From contig NZ_AJKR01000002.1 of the NCBI RefSeq assembly GCF_000257665.1, positions 310,001-374,000 of the forward strand: a DNA stretch of 64,000 nucleotides, given 5' to 3'. Position numbers and translations under genes: made by a program. Source of the stretch: Candidatus Aquiluna sp. IMCC13023 (GTDB taxonomy: Bacteria > Actinomycetota > Actinomycetes > Actinomycetales > Microbacteriaceae). This document shows positions 9,629-18,114 of the stretch, piece after piece. Within the stretch, counting starts at the first letter, position 1, and each line of letters opens with the position of its first letter. The notes beneath the pieces were generated by a model. The model was given only the letters and a program-made list of their open reading frames with translations. It had not been told where the DNA came from and ran no database searches.

Positions 9629-10461
9629 CCATCAAGTAGCACTCGATGCTCGGCAAACCAGCGAACTGCTTGGGTAAGGGTCTTGGATTCCACGTCTTGG
9701 CCGATCTGAACCAGGTGTGACTTGGTGGATGCATGTTCAACTCTGGTCACGTTTTGTTCAATGATCGGACCTTCATCGAGATCTTCGGTCACAAAGTGGG
9801 CGGTCGCACCGATGAGCTTCACGCCTCGAGCATGAGCCTGGGCGTATGGGTTGGCGCCTTTAAAGCCCGGCAAGAATGAGTGGTGGATGTTTATTATCTT
9901 TCCAGCAAACTCCTCACAGAATTCGGCGGAAAGAATCTGCATGTAACGAGCCAGAACAATAAGTTCGATGTCGTGTTCAATAATAATTTCACGCAATCGT
10001 TTTTCGAAGTTGGCCTTATCGCCGAGGTTGTTAGTTGGGAGTGATTCAAAATCAACTCCAAAAAAACTAGCTAACTGTTGTAGGTCGTCAGAGTTGCCAA
10101 AGACCTTAGGGATTTCGATTGCAATTTGCCCAGCGCGCTGACGGTAGAGAAGGTCATTTAGGCAGTGATCGGCTTTGGTAACTAAGACGATAGTCCGCAT
10201 GGGCCTGTCTACATGGTCAAGCACGTACTGCATCTGAAAAGTCTCGGCGATGGCCTCAAATTGTTTTTCGAAGTCTGCCTTTGTTATGTCCGCTTCAATC
10301 TGCAGTCTCATAAAAAAGCGGCCAGTGTCCTGTGAGGTGAACTGCTGGCTCTCGGTAATGTTTCCAACGGCAGCAACCACGGCTCCAGAGATTGCGTGGA
10401 CTATGCCTGGTCGGTCTGGGCAGATAAAAGTCAGAACCCAATGTTCTTTGGCAGCTTGCAT
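9604..10461 (-). CDS. purU: Formyltetrahydrofolate deformylase
   Basis: 285 residues. It hydrolyses 10-formyltetrahydrofolate to formate and tetrahydrofolate, balancing the one-carbon pool. The N-terminal 85 residues are an ACT domain (CPDRPGIVHAISG near 14-26) and the C-terminal 200 are a formyltransferase fold with NIHHSFLPGF and the catalytic Asp in DLDEGPIIEQ. The ACT domain separates it from PurN. It is transcribed divergently from glyA with only 58 bases between the two starts, and the neighbours glyA and folD act on the same folate pool. The 3' end overlaps the glycine-rich gene. Confidence 0.95.
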   Translation of the reverse strand: MQAAKEHWVLTFICPDRPGIVHAISGAVVAAVGNITESQQFTSQDTGRFFMRLQIEADITKADFEKQFEAIAETFQMQYVLDHVDRPMRTIVLVTKADHCLNDLLYRQRAGQIAIEIPKVFGNSDDLQQLASFFGVDFESLPTNNLGDKANFEKRLREIIIEHDIELIVLARYMQILSAEFCEEFAGKIINIHHSFLPGFKGANPYAQAHARGVKLIGATAHFVTEDLDEGPIIEQNVTRVEHASTKSHLVQIGQDVESKTLTQAVRWFAEHRVLLDGQRTIIFR

Positions 10462-10467
10462 TCCTCA

Positions 10468-10473
10468 ATACTA
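10468..10473 (-). promoter_or_regulatory. Probable -10 element, leaderless start of purU
   Basis: On the minus strand TAGTAT is followed by six bases and then the purU ATG. The GAGGA that directly abuts the ATG is too close to act as a ribosome-binding site. Confidence 0.5.
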
Positions 10474-10507
10474 TTGGCGCCTACCAGCCCGACCGAAATA
10501 ACTCTGA

Positions 10508-10513
10508 TAAAGT
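10508..10513 (+). promoter_or_regulatory. Probable -10 element, leaderless start of glyA
   Basis: TAAAGT is followed by six bases and then the ATG at 10520. This favours that ATG over the in-frame ATG at 10544, which also lacks a ribosome-binding site. Confidence 0.5.
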
Positions 10514-10519
10514 TGAGAG

Positions 10520-11800
10520 ATGCTTACTCATTCAGTGAAATTTATGTCCCCGCTAAGCGAAGTTGATCCGGAAATTGCCGCGGTTTTGCAGCAGGAGCTT
10601 GATCGTCAACGCCACACCCTGGAAATGATTGCGAGTGAGAACTTTGTCTCCGCTGCAATTTTAGAAACCCAGGGTTCAGTCCTCACCAATAAGTACGCTG
10701 AGGGTTATCCGGGCAAGCGTTACTACGGCGGCTGTGAAGCGGTAGACATCGCCGAAGATCTTGCAAGAGAGCGTGCAAAGGAATTATTTGGCGCCGAACA
10801 CGCAAACGTTCAGCCGCACTCGGGAGCCTCTGCAAACGCGGCGGTACTAATGGCCCTGGCAAGTCCGGGAGACCGCATTTTGGGTCTAAACCTTGCCCAC
10901 GGCGGTCACTTGACTCACGGCATGAAGCTTAACTTCTCGGGACGCATGTATGAGGGGCACTCATACGAGCTAGATCCAGAGACACATCTGATTGACATGG
11001 AGACCGTTCGTCAGCGAGCAATAGAGGTAAAGCCAGCGGTTCTGATTGCGGGATGGTCTGCATATTCAAGGCATCTAGATTTTGCTGCATTCAGGGCAAT
11101 CGCCGATGAGGTGGGCGCCAAGTTGTGGGTGGACATGGCTCACTTCGCAGGACTTGTTGCTGCCGGAGTTCACCCAAGCCCAGTTCCTTTCGCCGATGTG
11201 ATTTCCACTACAGTTCACAAGACCCTTGGCGGTCCTCGCTCCGGTCTGATTCTTTGCAAGCAAGAGTGGGCAAAGAAGATTGACTCAGCGGTTTTCCCTG
11301 GACAGCAGGGTGGGCCATTGATGCACGTAATTGCCGGCAAGGCCGTCGCATTCAAGGCAGCTATGCAGCCGGAGTTTCGAGAGCGTCAAGAACGAACCAT
11401 TTCTGGTGCGCGAATTATTGCAGACAGGCTGAACCAAGCCGATGTCACTGGGGCCGGAGTTTCAGTGTTGACTGGCGGCACCGATGTTCACTTGGTGCTT
11501 GTTGATCTTAGGAACTCTGAGGTTGACGGTCAAATGGCCGAGAACCTATTGCACGAGGCCGGTGTGACAGTGAACAAGAACTCAGTTCCTAACGACCCTA
11601 GGCCGCCAATGGTGACCTCTGGGGTGCGCATTGGTACTGCGGCTCTAGCAACCAGAGGCTTTGGCGACGAAGAATTCGTGGAGGTTGGAGACATCATTGC
11701 TAACGCCCTCATTCCAGGTGCTGATTTACCCGCATTGAAAGCAAGAGTTAGAGTTCTGACCGAAGCCTTCCCGCTTTACGACGGACTAGAAACTAGGTAG
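10520..11800 (+). CDS. glyA: Serine hydroxymethyltransferase
   Basis: 426 residues from 10520 (418 if the ATG at 10544 is used, which would give the common family N-terminus [11 protein letters not shown]). It interconverts serine and glycine using tetrahydrofolate and PLP, making methylene-tetrahydrofolate. Seen: [18 protein letters not shown], and the PLP-lysine loop [14 protein letters not shown] near residue 235. It is followed four bases later by folD, the next enzyme for the methylene-folate made here, so the two form an operon. Confidence 0.96.
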   Translation: MLTHSVKFMSPLSEVDPEIAAVLQQELDRQRHTLEMIASENFVSAAILETQGSVLTNKYAEGYPGKRYYGGCEAVDIAEDLARERAKELFGAEHANVQPHSGASANAAVLMALASPGDRILGLNLAHGGHLTHGMKLNFSGRMYEGHSYELDPETHLIDMETVRQRAIEVKPAVLIAGWSAYSRHLDFAAFRAIADEVGAKLWVDMAHFAGLVAAGVHPSPVPFADVISTTVHKTLGGPRSGLILCKQEWAKKIDSAVFPGQQGGPLMHVIAGKAVAFKAAMQPEFRERQERTISGARIIADRLNQADVTGAGVSVLTGGTDVHLVLVDLRNSEVDGQMAENLLHEAGVTVNKNSVPNDPRPPMVTSGVRIGTAALATRGFGDEEFVEVGDIIANALIPGADLPALKARVRVLTEAFPLYDGLETR

Positions 11801-11804
11801 TTGG

Positions 11805-12656
11805 TTGACCGCTCTAATACTTGATGGCTTAGCAACAGCCAAAGCCATAAAGACAGAGCTTGCAGCTGAGGTTGTTGGTCTGAAGGCCAGGGGTATCAAC
11901 GTTGGGCTCGGAACAATCTTGGTGGGCGATGACCCGGGGTCACTTTCTTATGTGTCCGGTAAGCATAGGGATTGCGCTGAGGTTGGAATCGAATCTATTC
12001 GAATCGATCTTCCAGCAACTGCCTCTAGAGCCGATGTCCAGGCTGCTATACAGGACCTCAATCAAGCCAAGGAAGCGACCGGCTTTATAGTTCAGTTGCC
12101 GCTTCCGGGTGGAATCGATGCCAACGAAATGCTGGAACTAATCGATCCCGATAAAGATGCCGACGGACTTCACCCGGTGAATCTTGGCCGGTTGGTTATG
12201 AACACCGGTGGTCAAATCAGTAGCCCACTGCCCTGCACTCCAAGCGGGATCATCGAACTCCTAGAGCGCTACGACGTGAGTCTTCGAGGGGCAGAAGTTG
12301 CAATTATCGGTCGAGGGCTGACCGTGGGTAGACCGCTCGGGCTAATGCTCACTCGCAAGGGCATTGATGCGACACCAACTTTGCTCCACAGTGCATCCAG
12401 GCACATCGAGGAAGTTATTTCGAGGTCAGATATTGTGGTGGCGGCTTTGGGAAGCCCTCACTTCATAAGACCTGAGTGGATAAAGCCCGGCGCTGCGGTG
12501 TTGGATGTCGGAATAACAAGAGTTGACGGAAAGCTTGTAGGCGATGTCGACCCTGTTGTTGCGACGGTTGCCGGTCACATCTCTCCGAATCCAGGCGGTG
12601 CGGGCCCAATGACCCGAGCAATGCTCGTTAGAAACGTTGTGCTGGCTGCCGGCTAA
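11805..12656 (+). CDS. folD: Bifunctional methylenetetrahydrofolate dehydrogenase / methenyltetrahydrofolate cyclohydrolase
   Basis: 283 residues, starting with TTG at 11805 (the frame has no nearby ATG). It oxidises methylene-tetrahydrofolate to 10-formyl-tetrahydrofolate. The catalytic Tyr and Lys are in YVSGKHRDC near residues 46-54; also seen are [18 protein letters not shown], the Rossmann loop GRGLTVGRP near 170, and the C-terminal [10 protein letters not shown]. Together with glyA and the facing purU it forms a one-carbon group. Its stop overlaps the kynA stop on the opposite strand. Confidence 0.95.
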   Translation: MTALILDGLATAKAIKTELAAEVVGLKARGINVGLGTILVGDDPGSLSYVSGKHRDCAEVGIESIRIDLPATASRADVQAAIQDLNQAKEATGFIVQLPLPGGIDANEMLELIDPDKDADGLHPVNLGRLVMNTGGQISSPLPCTPSGIIELLERYDVSLRGAEVAIIGRGLTVGRPLGLMLTRKGIDATPTLLHSASRHIEEVISRSDIVVAALGSPHFIRPEWIKPGAAVLDVGITRVDGKLVGDVDPVVATVAGHISPNPGGAGPMTRAMLVRNVVLAAG

Positions 12657-13477
12657 AAACGGGACCTGATGGCCCAAAGATCCGGGAATACCGGGTTGAA
12701 AAGCGTGCTTGCCAAATAGCCTGCTCCCGAAGAGCCTCCGGATCCAATTTTGTGCCCGATAGTGCGCTCAACCATCTTGACGTGACGATAACGCCACTCC
12801 TGAAGCCCCTCATCCAAATCGACTAGAGCCTCGCCAATCATGGAAGCTTCCGGGTCATTTCTGTGAAGTTCAATAAGAATATCCTGCAGACCCTCGTGGG
12901 GTTCCCAGGCTTCGGTGACGTCTCTAGATAGCAACTCCTTTGGTATTGCTTTTCTCGAGTTGAAATAGTGCAGGGCCGAATCCCACAACGACATCCTTGT
13001 CATTGCAGCTTCTACTCTTGCGCGAGCAGGGGAGCCGGCAATTAGATGCTCCGCCATCCCCATGCCCGATTTGGCATCGGCTTTTGCCCCAGCCTGATCT
13101 CGTCTTCCAAGAACGGCCTCAAGTTCGCGGAACTGTGCAGACTGGAATCCGCTCGCGGAGCTTAGGCGCTCTCGAAATGAATTGAACTGCAGCGGCGTCA
13201 TTGTTTCCAGGATGTCCAGTTGAGAGACGCAAGTCTTCATAATGGTTCGGATTCGACCTAGCAGTGCCATGGATCGATGAGAGTTACCTTCTTGCAGCGT
13301 GACCTGTAGGGCGGCGACTTCGTGAAGGACCTGCTTGAACCAGAGTTCATAGACCTGGTGGATTGTGATGAACAACAATTCGTCGTGCTCTGGGCCATCG
13401 CTCAAGGGCAGTTGCAGCGCGAGTAGTTCGTCAATCTTGAGGTACGAAATATAGGTGACGTGCTTATTCTGTTCCAC
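12653..13477 (-). CDS. kynA: Tryptophan 2,3-dioxygenase
   Basis: 274 residues with a GTG start. It is a haem enzyme that opens the indole ring of tryptophan to N-formylkynurenine. Seen: the active-site His40 in [14 protein letters not shown], and the C-terminal haem-ligand region [10 protein letters not shown] followed by the substrate-binding [11 protein letters not shown]. It lies 80 bases after kynU on the same strand; the gap holds only a 5-base-pair hairpin (13510-13524) and no clear terminator, so co-transcription is likely. No kynurenine formamidase is present nearby. Confidence 0.95.
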   Translation of the reverse strand: MEQNKHVTYISYLKIDELLALQLPLSDGPEHDELLFITIHQVYELWFKQVLHEVAALQVTLQEGNSHRSMALLGRIRTIMKTCVSQLDILETMTPLQFNSFRERLSSASGFQSAQFRELEAVLGRRDQAGAKADAKSGMGMAEHLIAGSPARARVEAAMTRMSLWDSALHYFNSRKAIPKELLSRDVTEAWEPHEGLQDILIELHRNDPEASMIGEALVDLDEGLQEWRYRHVKMVERTIGHKIGSGGSSGAGYLASTLFNPVFPDLWAIRSRF

Positions 13478-13557
13478 TGTTATCCATTCGCTGTGTCCGA
13501 GTGTTCACTGCCAGCTTTTCTGGCTATTTAGTTTGCATATAAGAGAAGGCTTGAGGC

Positions 13558-14862
13558 TTAGGTAACCCGGTTGGCATCTTGCTCGATGCTCATGTACTTT
13601 CCGCTTTCGACCAAGTCTCGCAATCGCGAAAACCCCTCGAATACCTCTGTGTAGCTGGTCGCCAGCGGAGAAATAGCCACCCGAATTGCGTTCGGCTCTC
13701 GATAGTCAGGTATTACCTTTGAGATCTTCCGCATCGCGTATGCGATTTGTCTTGCTTCCGGGTGAGTCAAGATTATGTGACCACCTCTGAGTGCTGCTTG
13801 AGAGGGAGAGGCAACTTCAAATCCCAGTGGCTCTAGCCATTGCCTGAACAAGTCCATCATCAGCTCTGTGCCTTTGGCGGCCTTCTCCTCAATAAGTTCA
13901 ATACCGGCGCGCTCAATCATCTCGTAGGCAACCTCAACAGCTCTGATGCCGATGATTGAGGGACTGGCAATCTGGTAGCGCCGAATGGTGTCAGCCGGCT
14001 CAAAATCCGGCCCCATTTCAAACTGCATTTCCTGCGCGAACCAGCCCTGAATTGGAACCCGAAGCTCCGTCTGAATCGATTTTGAGACAAACAGCCAAGC
14101 CGGTGAACCCGGGCCAGAATTGCCGTATTTGTAGGTGCACCCAACCGCTAGGTCAACGCCGTTTTTCTCGAAATCTAGCTGAATAGAACCGGCGGCGTGA
14201 GAGCAATCCCAGACCACAAGCCCTCCGTGTTGGCGGACTAGATCGGTTATTGCTCTAAGGTCTTGCCTTGCACCGGATCGATAGTTGATTGCTTGAAGAG
14301 TGACCATTGCGACGTCGTCGTTCAGGTGCTTAGCAAGCTCGGAAGCAGTAACTCTTTCGAACTCTGACTCGATTCTTACTGCCCCGGGTCCGCCAGAGCC
14401 GTCGGTATCAAGTGTTACAAGATTGAGCCCCATTGATTCAGCGATGCCGGCCAGAATGTATCGGTCGGTGGGGAAATTAGATGAATCGATAATCACTGTC
14501 TTGCGCCCCGGCCTTGCCCTTATGGCTGCAACGCAGAGTTGGTAGAAATTCACGCTGGTGGTGTCGCAGACCAGGGTTTGACCCTCGCCTGCTCCAAGCA
14601 CGGCACGAGCCAAAAGATCTCCTGCGGGTTGGGCTTGATCTATCCAGTGCGACCAACCGTCTACTAACTCCGGTCCCCACTCGCTGGTTAAAAACTTATT
14701 TACCTCATCGATTGTGCGCTTTGGCAGCCGGCCCAATGAGTTGCCGTCCAGGTAGCAAACCTCGGAGTCCGATATCACAAACTCGTCGCGAAAGTGTGCC
14801 AATGGATCGTTAGCATCCAGAAGGGATACCTGTTCGGCAGTGATCTGATTATGAGCGGTCAT
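13558..14862 (-). CDS. kynU: Kynureninase
   Basis: 434 residues. It is a PLP enzyme that cleaves kynurenine to anthranilate and alanine. Seen: YLDGNSLGRLP near residue 37, the PLP-phosphate region DTTSVNFYQ, DCSHAAGS, and the Schiff-base lysine in CTYKYGNSGPGSPA near residue 245. It sits between an ABC exporter (16 bases upstream) and kynA, giving a short tryptophan-to-anthranilate route apart from the missing formamidase. No 3-hydroxylase or 3-hydroxyanthranilate dioxygenase is present, so NAD synthesis from tryptophan is not indicated. Confidence 0.94.
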   Translation of the reverse strand: MTAHNQITAEQVSLLDANDPLAHFRDEFVISDSEVCYLDGNSLGRLPKRTIDEVNKFLTSEWGPELVDGWSHWIDQAQPAGDLLARAVLGAGEGQTLVCDTTSVNFYQLCVAAIRARPGRKTVIIDSSNFPTDRYILAGIAESMGLNLVTLDTDGSGGPGAVRIESEFERVTASELAKHLNDDVAMVTLQAINYRSGARQDLRAITDLVRQHGGLVVWDCSHAAGSIQLDFEKNGVDLAVGCTYKYGNSGPGSPAWLFVSKSIQTELRVPIQGWFAQEMQFEMGPDFEPADTIRRYQIASPSIIGIRAVEVAYEMIERAGIELIEEKAAKGTELMMDLFRQWLEPLGFEVASPSQAALRGGHIILTHPEARQIAYAMRKISKVIPDYREPNAIRVAISPLATSYTEVFEGFSRLRDLVESGKYMSIEQDANRVT

Positions 14863-14869
14863 GCCCCCT

Positions 14870-14875
14870 ACTCTA
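14870..14875 (-). promoter_or_regulatory. Possible -10 element for kynU
   Basis: TAGAGT is followed by seven bases and the kynU ATG. The spacer AGGGGGC could equally be read as a ribosome-binding site, so either a leaderless start or read-through from the exporter gene is possible. Confidence 0.35.
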
Positions 14876-14878
14876 TTG

Positions 14879-16666
14879 CTAAACCAGCAGTTGGTGCTTT
14901 GCTAGGTCAGTGTAGAGCGGGGTGGATTTCACTAGCTCAGAGTGGGTGCCAACTCCAACAATTTCGCCATGCTCTAGAACAATAATCTGGTCTGAATCCA
15001 CCACTGTGGAAAGTCTGTGAGCAATTATCAAAAGGGTGCGGTCATGCGCTACGGCATCGATGGCCTCGCGCATGCGCTGTTCATTCGGACCGTCTAGAGC
15101 ACTGGTTGACTCATCTAGCAGAAGGATCTCGGGAGAGGCCAGCAGCGCTCTGGCAATAGCCAAGCGCTGTCGCTCACCACCTGAGAGCATGATGCCATTT
15201 TCACCGACTTCTGCGGCCAGGCCTTTGGTGTCTCGTTTTAGTACCTCGGCAAGGTTTACCTTTTTGAGGACCGCTTCGAGCTCCTCATCTGTTGCGTCAG
15301 CTTTGCCCAGCAACAGGTTGTCCTTCAGCGATCCCGCTAACACTGGAGCGTCCTGTTCAACATAGCCAAGTTGCTGCCGAAGTGAGTCTCTTGAAAATTC
15401 AGTTACCGGTTGACCGTCGAGCAGAATTTGTCCCTTGGTCGGCTCATAGAACCGCTCGATCAGCGAGAAAACGGTAGATTTGCCAGCACCTGAGGGTCCA
15501 ACCAGAGCGACTCTTGAACCGCGAGCAATTTTCAGATTCAGCTGTTTCAATATCGGTTGAGGCTCTTCACCTTCCTCGGTCGCGTAGTGAAACTCAACGT
15601 CTCTGAATTCAATGGCGGTGTTGTTGGTGCCCTTTCTAGGCAGCTTGTCTCCACCAGATTCTTCCTCATCAAGATCCATGATCTCCTTGATGCGAGCCAG
15701 CGCACCTAAGGCTCCCATCACTGACGTGTAGGCACCAAAGGCTGAGATAAGAGGCCCGATCATGAAAAACAACAGGATGACAAAGGTAACCAGTGAGGCA
15801 ATGGTTGTTGCGCCAGTTGCAACCCTTAGGCCACCTAGCCCAAGCACAATTATGAAAGCTGAGTTGAAGGCGACCTGAGCAATAGGGGAGACGATGGCTG
15901 AAAGCCTTGCAATGCTGAGTCCCTGGTCGTAGGCAGCCTCAGCGTCCTTGTGGATTTCCTCAGTTTCGCGAAGCTCTGCCCGGGAGGCCTTGATGGTTCG
16001 GATTGCACTTAGCGCTCGCTCAACCGCAGCGCTCATCTCACCAACGCGCATCTGCGCTTTGGTAGTTGCAGAGCGTATTCGCCTACCGGTAAGTGCAATC
16101 GCTCCAACGGCGACAAACACAACAAGCAGCGTTGTTCCCAGAAGCAGCGGGTCGATAAAGGCCATCACAATTATTGCGCCAGCAAACTGCAGTATTCCTC
16201 CGAGAGCATCCACTAGCCCTTGAGTCAACACGGCCTTCAGCAGTGTTGAATCCGATCCGACCCGAGAAACAAGGTCACCGATTCGGCGGCGGTCATACTG
16301 CCAAATTGGAAGCCTCAGCATTCTGGCAACCAGCGCTTTTCTCGTGGTCAGCACCACGCCCTCGCCGGTCTTGTAGAGCAGGTAGTACTGGAACCCATTC
16401 ACCAGCGCCGAGGTTATGACTAGGCCCACAATCAGCGAGGCAAGCAGGGTGGTATCCAGATTTTCTTGCACAGCTGTAATGAGCTGACCAATCAAGAGTG
16501 GTTGCCCCAGCGCTAACAGTGAACCGATAATCGACAGCACCAGTGCCAAAATCAAAGTTTTCTTGTGGTCCGCCAGATACGGCAGAAGGTCCTTCAGCTT
16601 CGCCCTCGGACCGCGATACTCACGGCTCTTTGGGTTCTGAGTTGGATCTTGGTAATACTCGCTCAC
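14879..16666 (-). CDS. ABC exporter, MsbA/BmrA-like half-transporter
   Basis: 595 residues with a GTG start. It has an N-terminal six-helix exporter domain (about residues 35-320) and a C-terminal ATPase: Walker A GPSGAGKST, Q-loop YVEQDAP, signature LSGGERQR, Walker B LLLDESTSALD and switch histidine in IIAHRLS. All catalytic residues are canonical, so a homodimer is expected, unlike the pair at 2507-6084. It begins 4 bases after the methyltransferase gene and ends 16 bases before kynU. Export of anthranilate or kynurenine is a guess from position only. Confidence 0.9.
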   Translation of the reverse strand: MSEYYQDPTQNPKSREYRGPRAKLKDLLPYLADHKKTLILALVLSIIGSLLALGQPLLIGQLITAVQENLDTTLLASLIVGLVITSALVNGFQYYLLYKTGEGVVLTTRKALVARMLRLPIWQYDRRRIGDLVSRVGSDSTLLKAVLTQGLVDALGGILQFAGAIIVMAFIDPLLLGTTLLVVFVAVGAIALTGRRIRSATTKAQMRVGEMSAAVERALSAIRTIKASRAELRETEEIHKDAEAAYDQGLSIARLSAIVSPIAQVAFNSAFIIVLGLGGLRVATGATTIASLVTFVILLFFMIGPLISAFGAYTSVMGALGALARIKEIMDLDEEESGGDKLPRKGTNNTAIEFRDVEFHYATEEGEEPQPILKQLNLKIARGSRVALVGPSGAGKSTVFSLIERFYEPTKGQILLDGQPVTEFSRDSLRQQLGYVEQDAPVLAGSLKDNLLLGKADATDEELEAVLKKVNLAEVLKRDTKGLAAEVGENGIMLSGGERQRLAIARALLASPEILLLDESTSALDGPNEQRMREAIDAVAHDRTLLIIAHRLSTVVDSDQIIVLEHGEIVGVGTHSELVKSTPLYTDLAKHQLLV

Positions 16667-16670
16667 TGCT

Positions 16671-17519
16671 TTATAAACCTAACTTCTTATGGAAGCCATC
16701 CCCAAAGACCTGTTCATTGATCAAAAAGTTTATTTCTTGAAGAGAAAGGGCTCTTGTGTAGGCGGTATTTATTGAGAATCTCTCATAATCTAGGTCCTGG
16801 AGAGCTGATTTTATGCTCTTATCCAAAACTCTCAGGAACATCAAAGTAGTATTTGGCTGCCGTGGAAAGTCGTTCATCACAGTTCCGCACCCGTACCCAA
16901 AAACTCTTATGGCTAGATCCGCCTCATCTGGAGTCGTTTTTTGGATAAACCCGTTGTCAGGAACGGCTATCGCCGGTCGCAGCTCAACACGCTTTTCCCA
17001 AATCTGAAAACAGGTTCTTAGGTCGTTGCGCTTTGCGATTTTTTCCCCGAAAACATCCTCGTACTGAACGGCAACGTCAACATCTAGAACTAGATGGAAG
17101 CTCGGATCCAAGCGGTTTTGGACCGACCACTTACGCCAGGACCGAGGCACCAAAAAGGCAATGTTGCTGGAGAATTTAGCGGCTCGATTGAAAAATGGCA
17201 CGGAGAGCGCATTATTTCTTCCAAACGGAGGATTTGAAATGGTTAGCAAATCCGTGTCTTTTGTTTCCCACTCGAGAAAGTCAGCTTGGATCACGCTCGG
17301 GTGCATCGGGTACTTATCGACCGAAGTTATCGCCGTTATTCCTGCCAAATTGAGTGCCTCAATAAAACTGCCGGTACCACCTGCGGGCTCAAGAAAGGAC
17401 CTTTCAATCGCACGGGGGATGGTTCTTAGGGTCAGCTCCACGAGTTCGTTTGCAAGGTCTTTTGGGGTGTAGTACTGCTCGGTTCCGCTAACCCTGCGGT
17501 TACCAAGCTTTTTAGTCAT
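16671..17519 (-). CDS. Orphan N6-adenine-type DNA methyltransferase-like protein
   Basis: 282 residues. The SAM-binding motif EPAGGTGSF (near residue 44) and catalytic NPPF (near 96) identify a class I amino-methyltransferase of the N6-adenine group. The layout (TPKDLANELV at the N-terminus, motif I, then NPPF) is like gamma-type enzymes, but the separate target-recognition domain is short. No restriction endonuclease or specificity subunit adjoins it. Similar small solitary enzymes occur in phages, and a transferred origin is possible but not shown. It sits between the riboflavin genes and the exporter, all on the minus strand. Target sequence unknown; RNA or protein as substrate is less likely but not excluded. 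Confidence 0.72.
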   Translation of the reverse strand: MTKKLGNRRVSGTEQYYTPKDLANELVELTLRTIPRAIERSFLEPAGGTGSFIEALNLAGITAITSVDKYPMHPSVIQADFLEWETKDTDLLTISNPPFGRNNALSVPFFNRAAKFSSNIAFLVPRSWRKWSVQNRLDPSFHLVLDVDVAVQYEDVFGEKIAKRNDLRTCFQIWEKRVELRPAIAVPDNGFIQKTTPDEADLAIRVFGYGCGTVMNDFPRQPNTTLMFLRVLDKSIKSALQDLDYERFSINTAYTRALSLQEINFLINEQVFGDGFHKKLGL

Positions 17520-17525
17520 CTACTA

Positions 17526-17531
17526 AAGATA
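17526..17531 (-). promoter_or_regulatory. Probable -10 element, leaderless start of the methyltransferase gene
   Basis: TATCTT is followed by six bases and the ATG at 17519, with no ribosome-binding site. The gene therefore seems to have its own promoter in the 130-base gap after ribH. That gap also contains a GGCCGCGGCC palindrome at 17618-17627. Confidence 0.5.
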
Positions 17532-17649
17532 CAAGCGCCGTAGCTAAAGTTCTTCTTTGAGGCAGCAGTCGAAATGAGATTTGCAGACCTCAGAAATGCC
17601 GAAGATCCCTATAACCAGGCCGCGGCCAGCAGCATATTAGAAGTTACCG

Positions 17650-18114
17650 TTAGCCGGCCATTAGCGTCGACATGGCAAGCGCGGCCTGAACGGCCTCTGC
17701 GCCCTTGTCTTCCTTGGACCCCTCGAGGCCAGCTCGATCAAGTGCTTCCTGCTCGTTGTTTACCGTTAGCAGGCCGAAACCCAAAGGCTTGTTTGCATCG
17801 AGTTGCACTCTTGTTAGACCCTCTGTTGCCGAAGAGCAGATGTAGTCAAAGTGTGGCGTGCCGCCCTGAATCACAACGCCAAGCGCGATGACTAAATCGG
17901 CGCCTTTTTCAAAAGCCCATTTCGCCGCTAGTGGGAGTTCGAATGCTCCCGGCACCATGTTTAATTGCACATCAACCGCTCCGGAAACTTTGAGTTCGTT
18001 TTGAGCTCCCGAGATCAAGCCCGCCATTATTTCCGGGTGCCAAGAGGTTGCAACAATGACGACTTTTTTGCCGATTGCTGAAACTTTAAGGTTTGGTGCT
18101 CCGCTACCGCTCAC
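17650..18114 (-). CDS. ribH: 6,7-dimethyl-8-ribityllumazine synthase
   Basis: 154 residues with a GTG start overlapping the ribBA stop by four bases (GTGA). It condenses the ribityl-aminouracil and dihydroxybutanone phosphate to lumazine, the penultimate step to riboflavin. Seen: VPGAFELP near residue 55, ALGVVIQGGTPHFDYI with the catalytic His near 88, and GLLTVNNEQEA. It is the last gene of the rib operon controlled by the FMN riboswitch. Length matches icosahedral lumazine synthases. Confidence 0.96.
   Translation of the reverse strand: MSGSGAPNLKVSAIGKKVVIVATSWHPEIMAGLISGAQNELKVSGAVDVQLNMVPGAFELPLAAKWAFEKGADLVIALGVVIQGGTPHFDYICSSATEGLTRVQLDANKPLGFGLLTVNNEQEALDRAGLEGSKEDKGAEAVQAALAMSTLMAG

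Noticed and set aside
17574-17891. Plus-strand frame of 105 codons running into ribH
   Set aside because: It is mostly antisense to ribH, has no recognised similarity, and no promoter or ribosome-binding site.
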